The notes beneath the pieces were generated by a model. It ran no database searches and was not told the DNA's origin. It worked only from the letters and a program-made list of their open reading frames with translations. The position numbers and the translations under genes were made by a program. Source: JAAZHN01 sp964605575 (lineage in GTDB: Bacteria; Bacillota_I; Bacilli_A; RF39; UBA660). From it: DNA of 19,706 bases. The stretch's first letter is position 1; every line of letters begins with the position of its first letter. The DNA is taken from assembly GCA_964605575.1 (NCBI GenBank), contig CAZSDG010000015.1, forward strand, positions 1 through 19,706. Direction: 5' to 3'. Positions 6,750-13,484 of this stretch are shown here, one piece after another.

Positions 6750-7934
6750 TTAACTTTTTTTAGCTGATAATATAATATCTGCAAGTACCTCTAAAACTTT
6801 AACGTCTTTAGCTTTTGCAAACTCAAGCTCTGCTTTAAGTGAAAAATTACCTTTATTAAGTGTGTAAATAATGTAACTATCTAAATTATTTTTATTCTTT
6901 ACATCAAAAACTAACATTTCTAAATTTTTTATTTTTTTTGTTTCAACTGAATTAACAGTATTTTCACCATTTAACATATTACTTAACTCTTCTTCTTTAG
7001 CTTTTAGTTCAGCAAAATTAGCTATTGTTCCATCATAAGCATCAATTGTTATTGTCCAAGCTGATTTACTTTTATCTTCATTTTCATTAATAATGATTTT
7101 ATTATCTCTCATTATTGCACTGTAACTACCAGGAATTCGATATTTATAACCTTGGTAAGGAGCTTCTTGTGGTGAATTAAAGAAATATTTGTAACCAAAA
7201 TATCCAGCCAACCCTGCCCCAATTAGGACGGCAATAGTTATTAATATTGTAACTAAAAGTCCTAAACCTTTTTTTTGCTGTTTTGGATTTTCTAATTTCA
7301 ACTCTTCGCCAGCTTGATTCGATTCTAAAGAAGGTGCTAAATCTGGCATTGGTGTTGGCATCGGTTCAGAAACTGGCATCGACGCTGACTCCATCACTGA
7401 TTCTTCTTTAATTGGTTCTGGTTGTAAATTATTTGCTGTTATTTCTATATTTGAAGTTGGAGCTGGCTCAACACCTGGAATTGCTTCTCCAACATCTTGA
7501 TTTTGAGTTTCTAAAGTTTGTTCAACAACTGCTTGTGGTTGGATAACTGACCCTTGAAGTTCTGGTTCAACCGTAGAAACCGGTTCTAAAACTGGTTCTA
7601 ATGTTTGTTCAACAACCGTTTGCGGTTGAATAACGGGTTCTTGAAGTTCTGGTTCAACTGTAGAAACTGGTTCTAAAACTGGTTCTAAAGTTTGTTCAAC
7701 AACTGTTTGTGGTTGAATAACTGACCCTTGAAGTTCTAGCCCAACTGTAGAAACTGGCTCTGGTGTCGGTGTTTCAATTACTGGTGTTGGTGTTTCTACT
7801 GTCGGATTTACAACGTTATTTGCCTCGATTGGGTTAACAACAACTTGTTCTTGTTTAACCTCTACTTCTGTTCCACAGACTGGACAAACTAACTGATCAT
7901 CCGCCATACTAAAATTACAAGTTTTACAATTCAT
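6750..7934 (-). CDS. Zinc-ribbon/TM protein with Pro/Glu/Val-rich repeats and extracytoplasmic domain, 394 aa
   Basis: The N-terminus is a zinc ribbon (Cys 3, 6, 17, 20). A long, unstructured Pro/Glu/Val/Gln-rich linker follows (about 30-220), including three 29-residue repeats at 59-145. One TM helix (about 223-245) leads to a C-terminal domain of about 135 residues starting YKYRIPGSY, which by pattern resembles the C-terminal domain of the neighbouring 286-aa protein and could be a PsbP/DUF1795-like fold. Orientation is expected to be ribbon inside, domain outside. The ATG at 7934 has AGGAG at 8-nt spacing. The gene has its own extended -10 promoter and terminator, so it is a separate unit just downstream of the protease-like operon. 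No enzymatic motif was seen; a sensor or wall-spanning role is inference. Confidence 0.85.
   Translation of the reverse strand: MNCKTCNFSMADDQLVCPVCGTEVEVKQEQVVVNPIEANNVVNPTVETPTPVIETPTPEPVSTVGLELQGSVIQPQTVVEQTLEPVLEPVSTVEPELQEPVIQPQTVVEQTLEPVLEPVSTVEPELQGSVIQPQAVVEQTLETQNQDVGEAIPGVEPAPTSNIEITANNLQPEPIKEESVMESASMPVSEPMPTPMPDLAPSLESNQAGEELKLENPKQQKKGLGLLVTILITIAVLIGAGLAGYFGYKYFFNSPQEAPYQGYKYRIPGSYSAIMRDNKIIINENEDKSKSAWTITIDAYDGTIANFAELKAKEEELSNMLNGENTVNSVETKKIKNLEMLVFDVKNKNNLDSYIIYTLNKGNFSLKAELEFAKAKDVKVLEVLADIILSAKKS
7500..7760 (-). repeat. Three in-frame 87-bp tandem repeats
   Basis: The region encodes three consecutive 29-residue units, each beginning EPVSTV and containing VIQPQ-VVEQTLE. 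The DNA copies differ at scattered, partly synonymous sites, and the last unit degenerates at its end. The repeat lies in the linker before the TM helix. Confidence 0.9.
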
Positions 7935-7979
7935 ACTCTATTCTCCTAATCACTATCCATAACCCCTTATCTTAAATAA

Positions 7980-8007
7980 ATTATATCATAATTATTAGCG
8001 ATTGCAA
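7980..8007 (-). promoter_or_regulatory. Promoter for the 394-aa zinc-ribbon protein gene
   Basis: TTGCAA (8002-8007) and TATAAT (7980-7985) are 16 bp apart on the minus strand, with TGA directly before TATAAT (extended -10). It lies between the terminator of the upstream operon and the start at 7934. Confidence 0.7.
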
Positions 8008-8017
8008 TTTAAAACTG

Positions 8018-8045
8018 AAGAAAAGCTTAGAGCTTTCTCTAAACT
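8018..8045 (-). terminator. Terminator of the metallopeptidase/pseudo-HtrA operon
   Basis: On the minus strand AGTTTAGAG and CTCTAAGCT form a 9-bp stem (one G-U pair) around AAAG, followed by TTTCTT. It lies directly after the stop of the 286-aa zinc-ribbon gene. Confidence 0.8.
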
Positions 8046-8047
8046 TA

Positions 8048-8908
8048 TTAATTTTCTAAAACTTTTTTTGCTTGTTCAATAATTGTTGTTCGGTTTGGGA
8101 TGTTAAATTCAACATCGTCAGTTTTTGGTTTGAAAACTATTGATTTTGCAATTGGATCAAGGGCTTTAATAACTTCTAAATCGTCATATGCTCCATATCT
8201 TTTCATGTACTCTGTCACTAGCATATTTGAGTTATTGATTTTACTAATCAATAAACGCGACTCGGAACCATTATGGAAAACTGGAAAAACTAAATATTCA
8301 CGGCCTTCCTCAACAATTATTTTATGATCTCCAAGTGTAAAAGCACCACTCTTAACTAAGTTTTGTTTTTCTGCTTCAATATTTTGCTTATAGAGTTCAA
8401 AATCACGAGAAACAAATATCAAAGCCATTTGCCAAGAGCTAGCTGCATCTGTAATTTCGATAATTCCTTGAGCTTGGTGAATGCGGTAAATATAATTATC
8501 TGGAATAGTTAATTCAAAATTATTATGATTAACTTTGTACCCAGTAGCGACTACTGTTGGCTTATTGTTTTTATTTGAATTGTTATCAACATCTACCACA
8601 TTATTTTGTTTTTGTGAATTATTATCAGAGTAATTAAGATTTCCATTGATTTTTATAATAATGAAAGCCAATACCCCAATTACAATTAAAACAATCGGAA
8701 TAACTATCATTAACGAGATTAAAACCGCATTATTCTTTTTTGGAGCAAGCATTTGTTGATGAGAATTATTTTGAGGATTAGCAAAATTTTGTTGATTTAC
8801 ACTATTTTGTTGATTATTGATATTAGTAGGAACCACTGTCTCACCACAATTTATACAAAATTTATCCGTTTCTTTTAATTCTCCACCACATTTTTTACAA
8901 TTATTCAT
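8048..8908 (-). CDS. Zinc-ribbon/TM protein with Asn/Gln-rich linker and extracytoplasmic domain, 286 aa
   Basis: The architecture matches the next gene's product: zinc ribbon (Cys 4, 7, 18, 21), an Asn/Gln-rich linker (28-57), one TM helix (about 61-86), a second Asn/Lys-rich spacer, and a C-terminal domain of about 150 residues starting FELTIPDNY. The FxLxIPDNY start, followed by a strand and a late LDPIAKSIVF segment, resembles PsbP/DUF1795-like domains, a weak pattern match only. The ATG at 8908 is 4 bp after the stop of the 535-aa gene, so this is the last gene of the operon starting at 13364. No catalytic residues were recognised. It may sense envelope state or help hold the operon's other extracytoplasmic proteins, but that is inference. 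Confidence 0.85.
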   Translation of the reverse strand: MNNCKKCGGELKETDKFCINCGETVVPTNINNQQNSVNQQNFANPQNNSHQQMLAPKKNNAVLISLMIVIPIVLIVIGVLAFIIIKINGNLNYSDNNSQKQNNVVDVDNNSNKNNKPTVVATGYKVNHNNFELTIPDNYIYRIHQAQGIIEITDAASSWQMALIFVSRDFELYKQNIEAEKQNLVKSGAFTLGDHKIIVEEGREYLVFPVFHNGSESRLLISKINNSNMLVTEYMKRYGAYDDLEVIKALDPIAKSIVFKPKTDDVEFNIPNRTTIIEQAKKVLEN

Positions 8909-8912
8909 TTTT

Positions 8913-10520
8913 TCAACTTCCTTCTATATTCTTTATATTTATTTCTAGCAAAGATACTTTTCTTAGCATATCCGTATTAATTATACCATCTCTATTATTG
9001 ATTGTAATTACAAAATGTTTTGATTCATTTATTTCATAAACTAAAATAGTGTCTGAAAAACTATATTCTTTATAATCAACATCTGCTTTATAATCAGCTT
9101 TATATCTTTCAAATTTTTTACCATGTAAATTAATTGAACCTAGATGAGTTAACTTATCAACTTCTTTGTAATTGATAATATTCACTGGTGATTTTAAGAA
9201 ATATTTAAATGAATCATCTATTTCATAGTGAACATTTATTTTATAGGAAGCGGTTTCTTCATCATAATTTGTTCCATAAAGTTTTCGATCTATATCTACC
9301 ATTGTCCCACGATTGTACTCATAATAGTTTTTTGGAACACTAATTTTTATCTCATAATATTCTTCATTTTTTAATGAATCAACCCAAGATTTTAATGTAT
9401 TTTCTAAATATCCTTTGGGATTGATATTTCTAAAGAAATATTGAGCATATTCTTCATTAGATACAATATTAATCTTGTCAATAATTTCTTTTGGTAAAAC
9501 AAGATCTGTTGTCATAAACTTAAACTGTAAAGTTCTTCTTTCATCTAATTTAAATAAAATATAGTAATCAGTATTTTTCTTTGAATCTTCTTCATAAGAA
9601 ATTTTATATATATAACTTTCTTCTTTTTTATTAATTTTTTCTAATTCAACATTAATATTTTTAGCTTTTTTATATTTTGATTTTTTTAAGACATTTACAT
9701 TATAATTTAGACTATCTGCTACATCACTATTAATTAGGTAATCTATATTTGTTTTTAATATATTAACTTCAGATTCTATTTTTTTTGATAGATAATTTGA
9801 TTTATCTTCTTTATAATAAAATTCTTGTCGCCAAACATCTAAGATTTTTAATGTAAATATATCTGGAAAAGTGTATTTAACCATGCGATGGTTAAAAGCA
9901 ATTTCGTATTCTTTAGTTTTATTTAATAACTCAGTAAACTCTTTATTTTCTTGCCAAGTTATTTTTTTTAAATCTTGAACTTTTAAGGCTTGAACATTAT
10001 CAATTTTCTTTATTATTTCCAAATTGTTTATTTGATAATAAACACTATCTAATAATAGATCATATGATTCCATTGGCGCTTTAAAAGTAACTACAACTAG
10101 ATTATTCTCTTCGCGACTAATTAAAACTAATACTTGCTCTTTTTCTTTTTCATAAAGTGTTTTAAAAGATAATAATTGTTTCTTTAATAAGGTTGTTTGT
10201 TCTTTAGCTATAAGTTTATAGCTTGGATTTTGCTCTTCAATATTTTTCAAAGTTTTTTGAGATAACTCTTCTAAGGAAACAAATTCATTTTCTAAATTTA
10301 ATTCAATGATTTTAATTGTCAGCTCGCCACCTGTTAAATGTTTTAAAACCACTAATTCATCACTTTTTTTTGAAACGCTCCAGGTGCTATCTTGAATAAA
10401 GGAAAGTTTATTGGTAGATAATAACTTTTCTTCTTGCTGTGCACCAATAAAAATCAAAATAAGGTAAGCAATCAGACCAATAGTAATTAAGACTAAAACT
10501 GTTCTAATAAGCATTTTCAT
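8913..10520 (-). CDS. Unknown membrane-anchored extracytoplasmic protein, 535 aa
   Basis: An N-terminal signal anchor (about residues 7-26) is followed by roughly 500 residues expected outside the cell. By eye the ectodomain splits into three segments (about 35-190, 205-345, 375-535) of similar rhythm: an initial hydrophobic strand (such as LSFIQDSTW or IKISVPKNYY), alternating strands, then a closing amphipathic segment. Each resembles the single C-terminal domain of the two neighbouring zinc-ribbon proteins, so this may be a three-copy version without a zinc ribbon. I choose the ATG at 10520: GGGG lies 7 nt upstream and it is 1 nt after the previous stop; the ATG at 10535 overlaps that gene without a good site. 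No catalytic motif or Cys pair was seen. Confidence 0.8.
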   Translation of the reverse strand: MKMLIRTVLVLITIGLIAYLILIFIGAQQEEKLLSTNKLSFIQDSTWSVSKKSDELVVLKHLTGGELTIKIIELNLENEFVSLEELSQKTLKNIEEQNPSYKLIAKEQTTLLKKQLLSFKTLYEKEKEQVLVLISREENNLVVVTFKAPMESYDLLLDSVYYQINNLEIIKKIDNVQALKVQDLKKITWQENKEFTELLNKTKEYEIAFNHRMVKYTFPDIFTLKILDVWRQEFYYKEDKSNYLSKKIESEVNILKTNIDYLINSDVADSLNYNVNVLKKSKYKKAKNINVELEKINKKEESYIYKISYEEDSKKNTDYYILFKLDERRTLQFKFMTTDLVLPKEIIDKINIVSNEEYAQYFFRNINPKGYLENTLKSWVDSLKNEEYYEIKISVPKNYYEYNRGTMVDIDRKLYGTNYDEETASYKINVHYEIDDSFKYFLKSPVNIINYKEVDKLTHLGSINLHGKKFERYKADYKADVDYKEYSFSDTILVYEINESKHFVITINNRDGIINTDMLRKVSLLEINIKNIEGS

Positions 10521-10521
10521 A

Positions 10522-12219
10522 TTAATTCCCCACAATCATTACAATAAGATAATTGAATTCTGCTAATATTATTACTCGATTATGAGAATTTTCATAAACA
10601 CTCTTATCTTTTGTTAAATATACTTCTTTATATCCTTCTTGAATTAATTGTTTTCTAAAAGGATATACTAGAGTCATACTATCCATAAAACCACTTAAAG
10701 AGTTTTCATAGCGAAGACTAATTGCGCCTTTGCTATAATTTGCTTTTAACAAATTAAAATTAATGGTATTTTCTAAGTTACCTATTTTTTTAATTTCCTT
10801 CCATTTAGGTTCTGGGATTGTATTAGTTATTATTTCTTGAGCAATTGATTTTTTGTAGTACTTTTCCTTGAGATTAGCAAACGGAACATATTTAACATTT
10901 GCATCCAGTTTTTCTAAGACACTTTGAACAATTGAAATTGGTTTAGAAATTGAGAGTGATTGATTAATTAATTCAGTTGTATTATAACCGACTACTTCAC
11001 CAGTTAAGTTAAACAAAGGACTTCCTTGATCAGATAAAGATAAAGGCAATACATTGGTAATATCTTTTTTACTATTAATTGTGATTCCACTTTGTAGTGA
11101 TAAATTTATTCCTGTTTTTGTTGTTATTGTAAATATTGGCTCATTTTTTGGATCCTCAATCATCTTACTAAATCTGACTGGCTGACTATTATTTCCTTTA
11201 ATTTTTAGTAATGCAAGATCAGCTTCGATATTACCAGTAATTATTCCTTCAAGTTCATAATAGTTATTCAGATGATCTTTGATAGTTATCATTTGACCTT
11301 TGTTTAAAGCATGTTCTAAGTAGCTCCAAGTAGTCACGATAATGTTTTCCTTAACAATAAAACCAAGACCAGATTGAATAATCGATTTATCATATATTGT
11401 ATTTAAGATTAATACTTTATCAACATTGTTATTTAATATTTGTTGCCTTTGAGTTTCTGTTACCTGATTTAATTTTGAAAAATCATAATCTTTTTTTAAA
11501 TCACTATCAACATAAAATGACATCGATAATGAACCATCTTCTTCACTAGTTGCTACCTTATTAAAGTAATCAGCTATTTTATTAGTATGTTGTCCTCGCA
11601 TATAATAAAGACGATATTCATCTTTAAATTTAATAAACCAAAAGTGAAATTCTATCCCACTAGTTTTTTTAATATATTTTATTGGATTTTCAAGATCAGA
11701 TTCTACATATTCAACATCTGGAATGTATACTGAGGCTAAATAACCTTCATCCATACTTCTAACAACTATTTTGTTAATGGTTTGATAAACAGGCTTTATT
11801 TCATCAATTTTCGAGAAAATTGCGTGTGCAACCATGTCCGCCACCATCGCTTTTTGAACATTTTCATCCCCATAATCAATATCATCATTTTTAAAATATT
11901 CATAACCATAAACAAGTTGACCATATTTTTCTTTTCTTGTCATAAACTCAGCAACTGATTCATTTAGATTATTTGGTTGACCAAAAAGCAAGCTAATTAC
12001 CTTTTTAGTGGAAGAAATTATTTCTCTTTCGATTTTTGGATCAATTTTATCAGATTTATAATCGATTGCATAAGCTGGTTCAAAATTATTTAAGGTTTTT
12101 TCATCAGGATTATTAATATTGTCTATTAATTTAGCATAATCAATTAAAAATGAATTGTTTATGGCTAAAACAATCGATGGCACTAATATGCAAATTAATA
12201 CCCATAATTTCTTTTTCAT
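10522..12219 (-). CDS. Secreted trypsin/HtrA-like protein with degenerate catalytic triad (pseudoprotease)
   Basis: A signal peptide (about residues 1-19) is followed by an unknown N-terminal region (to about 260), a trypsin/HtrA-like domain (about 267-440) and a C-terminal segment of about 110 residues. The HtrA landmarks align: SGLGFIVKENIIVTTWSYLEHA, EADLALLKI and SDQGSPLFNLTGEVVGYNT match the His, Asp and Ser regions of DegP-type proteases. The Asp is kept (D334), but the His position is Ser (S299) and the nucleophile position is Gln (Q398), so proteolysis is not expected. No PDZ domain was recognised. I chose the ATG at 12219, which has AAGGG at 8-nt spacing; a GTG at 12228 overlapping the upstream stop is possible. 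The gene lies 5 bp after a putative metallopeptidase gene. It may bind peptides or misfolded proteins for the neighbouring enzyme, which is inference. Confidence 0.85.
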   Translation of the reverse strand: MKKKLWVLICILVPSIVLAINNSFLIDYAKLIDNINNPDEKTLNNFEPAYAIDYKSDKIDPKIEREIISSTKKVISLLFGQPNNLNESVAEFMTRKEKYGQLVYGYEYFKNDDIDYGDENVQKAMVADMVAHAIFSKIDEIKPVYQTINKIVVRSMDEGYLASVYIPDVEYVESDLENPIKYIKKTSGIEFHFWFIKFKDEYRLYYMRGQHTNKIADYFNKVATSEEDGSLSMSFYVDSDLKKDYDFSKLNQVTETQRQQILNNNVDKVLILNTIYDKSIIQSGLGFIVKENIIVTTWSYLEHALNKGQMITIKDHLNNYYELEGIITGNIEADLALLKIKGNNSQPVRFSKMIEDPKNEPIFTITTKTGINLSLQSGITINSKKDITNVLPLSLSDQGSPLFNLTGEVVGYNTTELINQSLSISKPISIVQSVLEKLDANVKYVPFANLKEKYYKKSIAQEIITNTIPEPKWKEIKKIGNLENTINFNLLKANYSKGAISLRYENSLSGFMDSMTLVYPFRKQLIQEGYKEVYLTKDKSVYENSHNRVIILAEFNYLIVMIVGN

Positions 12220-12224
12220 CTTTT

Positions 12225-13364
12225 TCACCCTTTTAATCTATCTATCAATACATTAACTACTTCAATACTAGCTTTGCTAGCGTTATTTTTGTTAATGTAG
12301 AAATCATGAAATGATTCAGCGATAGTCTCATCGTGAATATAATTTCCATTATTGTCTTTAGCAGCGGCATACCCAGAAATTAGCAATTTAAAAGAATTTA
12401 AGTCATTAACATCGTTATATTTTCTTTTATAGTTTTCATAAGCAATATTGACCATTTCTAAAGAATTATTTCCTTCATTAAAATCTTTGATTAGTTTATT
12501 TAAAGCTGAAACGTTGTTTTCATTAATTAATAAGAAATCATTAATAGAATATTTTTTTAATAAAGTTAAATACGATAAAAAATGGGCGAACTCGTGGGCT
12601 ATTGGTGAAGTTTTACTAGCATTTTTAGGAAAATGTCCGGCATTAGCTCCTCCTCTAACTGTATTTTCAAGCTTAGCTTCATTTAAATAATATTCACTGT
12701 TAAACATCATTAAAGTTTTACTAACAACCGGAAAGGAATAGTCTTTTTCTGAAGCAAAATATTTAACGGGTATAAAAACCGCTATAGCCCCACCAGTAAG
12801 ATTATCATCATTATAAATAGATATATTTGTTAATATATGTCTAATACTAGGTACTTCTTTATAAATAAAATCGAATACACTTTCCATTTCTTCTGCTAAT
12901 TCATAGCTTATTTCACATAAATTAACCGCATTAACTTTGATGTTTTTAATCATTCTATCCTCAATCTCTTTTATTTTTGGAGGACAGTTCTTTTTTTGAT
13001 CCACTGAGTCTTTTACTATTAATGCAAATGCTTCATCTTGAGTTGTTATTCGGACTCCATCATAATAGTTATCATACTTAATTATTGTCTTACCTTTAGG
13101 AGACTTTACAATTGGTGATTCTGATGATTGAGGATCTCCTCCATCTGGTTTAATATGAAAACCAAATATTTTTTCATAATTTGAAACAACAAAAATAGTA
13201 GTTATCATAAAAACTATTGAAATTGCTATTGTAATTTCAATTGCATAGTTTGATTTACCTTTTTTTTGTGGCATTTGATTAAATGGCAAGTGTGATTTCC
13301 CACAACTTGGACAAAAATTAACCATTTCATTTTCTAATTTATAACCACAATTATTGCAATACAA
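12225..13364 (-). CDS. Zinc-ribbon/TM protein with extracytoplasmic HExxH putative metallopeptidase domain
   Basis: A zinc ribbon (Cys 3, 6, 18, 21) is followed by a short linker, one TM helix (about residues 43-63) and an ectodomain of about 310 residues. This contains SPIAHEFAHFLSYL, a zincin HExxH motif (H257, E258, H261), and about 85 residues later DETIAESFHDFY, which supplies a plausible Glu third ligand (E346 or E350) as in gluzincin-like families. Two Cys before the active site (about 127 and 150) could form a disulfide. I do not recognise a named family; activity is inferred from the motif. There is no ATG: TTG at 13373 or, more likely, TTG at 13364 gives MYCNNCG, matching the other zinc-ribbon starts. 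First gene of the operon with a strong promoter; it ends in TGA. Confidence 0.8.
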   Translation of the reverse strand: MYCNNCGYKLENEMVNFCPSCGKSHLPFNQMPQKKGKSNYAIEITIAISIVFMITTIFVVSNYEKIFGFHIKPDGGDPQSSESPIVKSPKGKTIIKYDNYYDGVRITTQDEAFALIVKDSVDQKKNCPPKIKEIEDRMIKNIKVNAVNLCEISYELAEEMESVFDFIYKEVPSIRHILTNISIYNDDNLTGGAIAVFIPVKYFASEKDYSFPVVSKTLMMFNSEYYLNEAKLENTVRGGANAGHFPKNASKTSPIAHEFAHFLSYLTLLKKYSINDFLLINENNVSALNKLIKDFNEGNNSLEMVNIAYENYKRKYNDVNDLNSFKLLISGYAAAKDNNGNYIHDETIAESFHDFYINKNNASKASIEVVNVLIDRLKG

Positions 13365-13398
13365 GGGGACCAACTCACTTTTCTACTCTAATAAATAT

Positions 13399-13427
13399 AT
13401 TATATCTTGCTTAACTAATTATTTCAA
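13399..13427 (-). promoter_or_regulatory. Promoter of the metallopeptidase/pseudo-HtrA operon
   Basis: TTGAAA (13422-13427) and a perfect TATAAT (13399-13404) are separated by 17 bp on the minus strand, a near-consensus housekeeping promoter. It lies between the terminator of the DUF2207 gene and the TTG start, leaving a leader of about 28 nt. Confidence 0.8.
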
Positions 13428-13454
13428 TGATGAATAATACTGATATATTTTCTC

Positions 13455-13484
13455 ATAAAAAAAGTAAGAATATTATTCTTACTT
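13455..13484 (-). terminator. Terminator after the DUF2207 gene
   Basis: On the minus strand AAGTAAGAAT and ATTCTTACTT form a perfect 10-bp stem with a 3-nt loop, followed by a run of seven T. It overlaps the last bases of the DUF2207 stop codon. Confidence 0.9.

Noticed and set aside
12225..12228. GTG at 12228 as the pseudo-HtrA start overlapping the upstream stop
   Set aside because: The ATG at 12219 has AAGGG at 8-nt spacing and leaves a standard signal peptide; the GTG would overlap that site.
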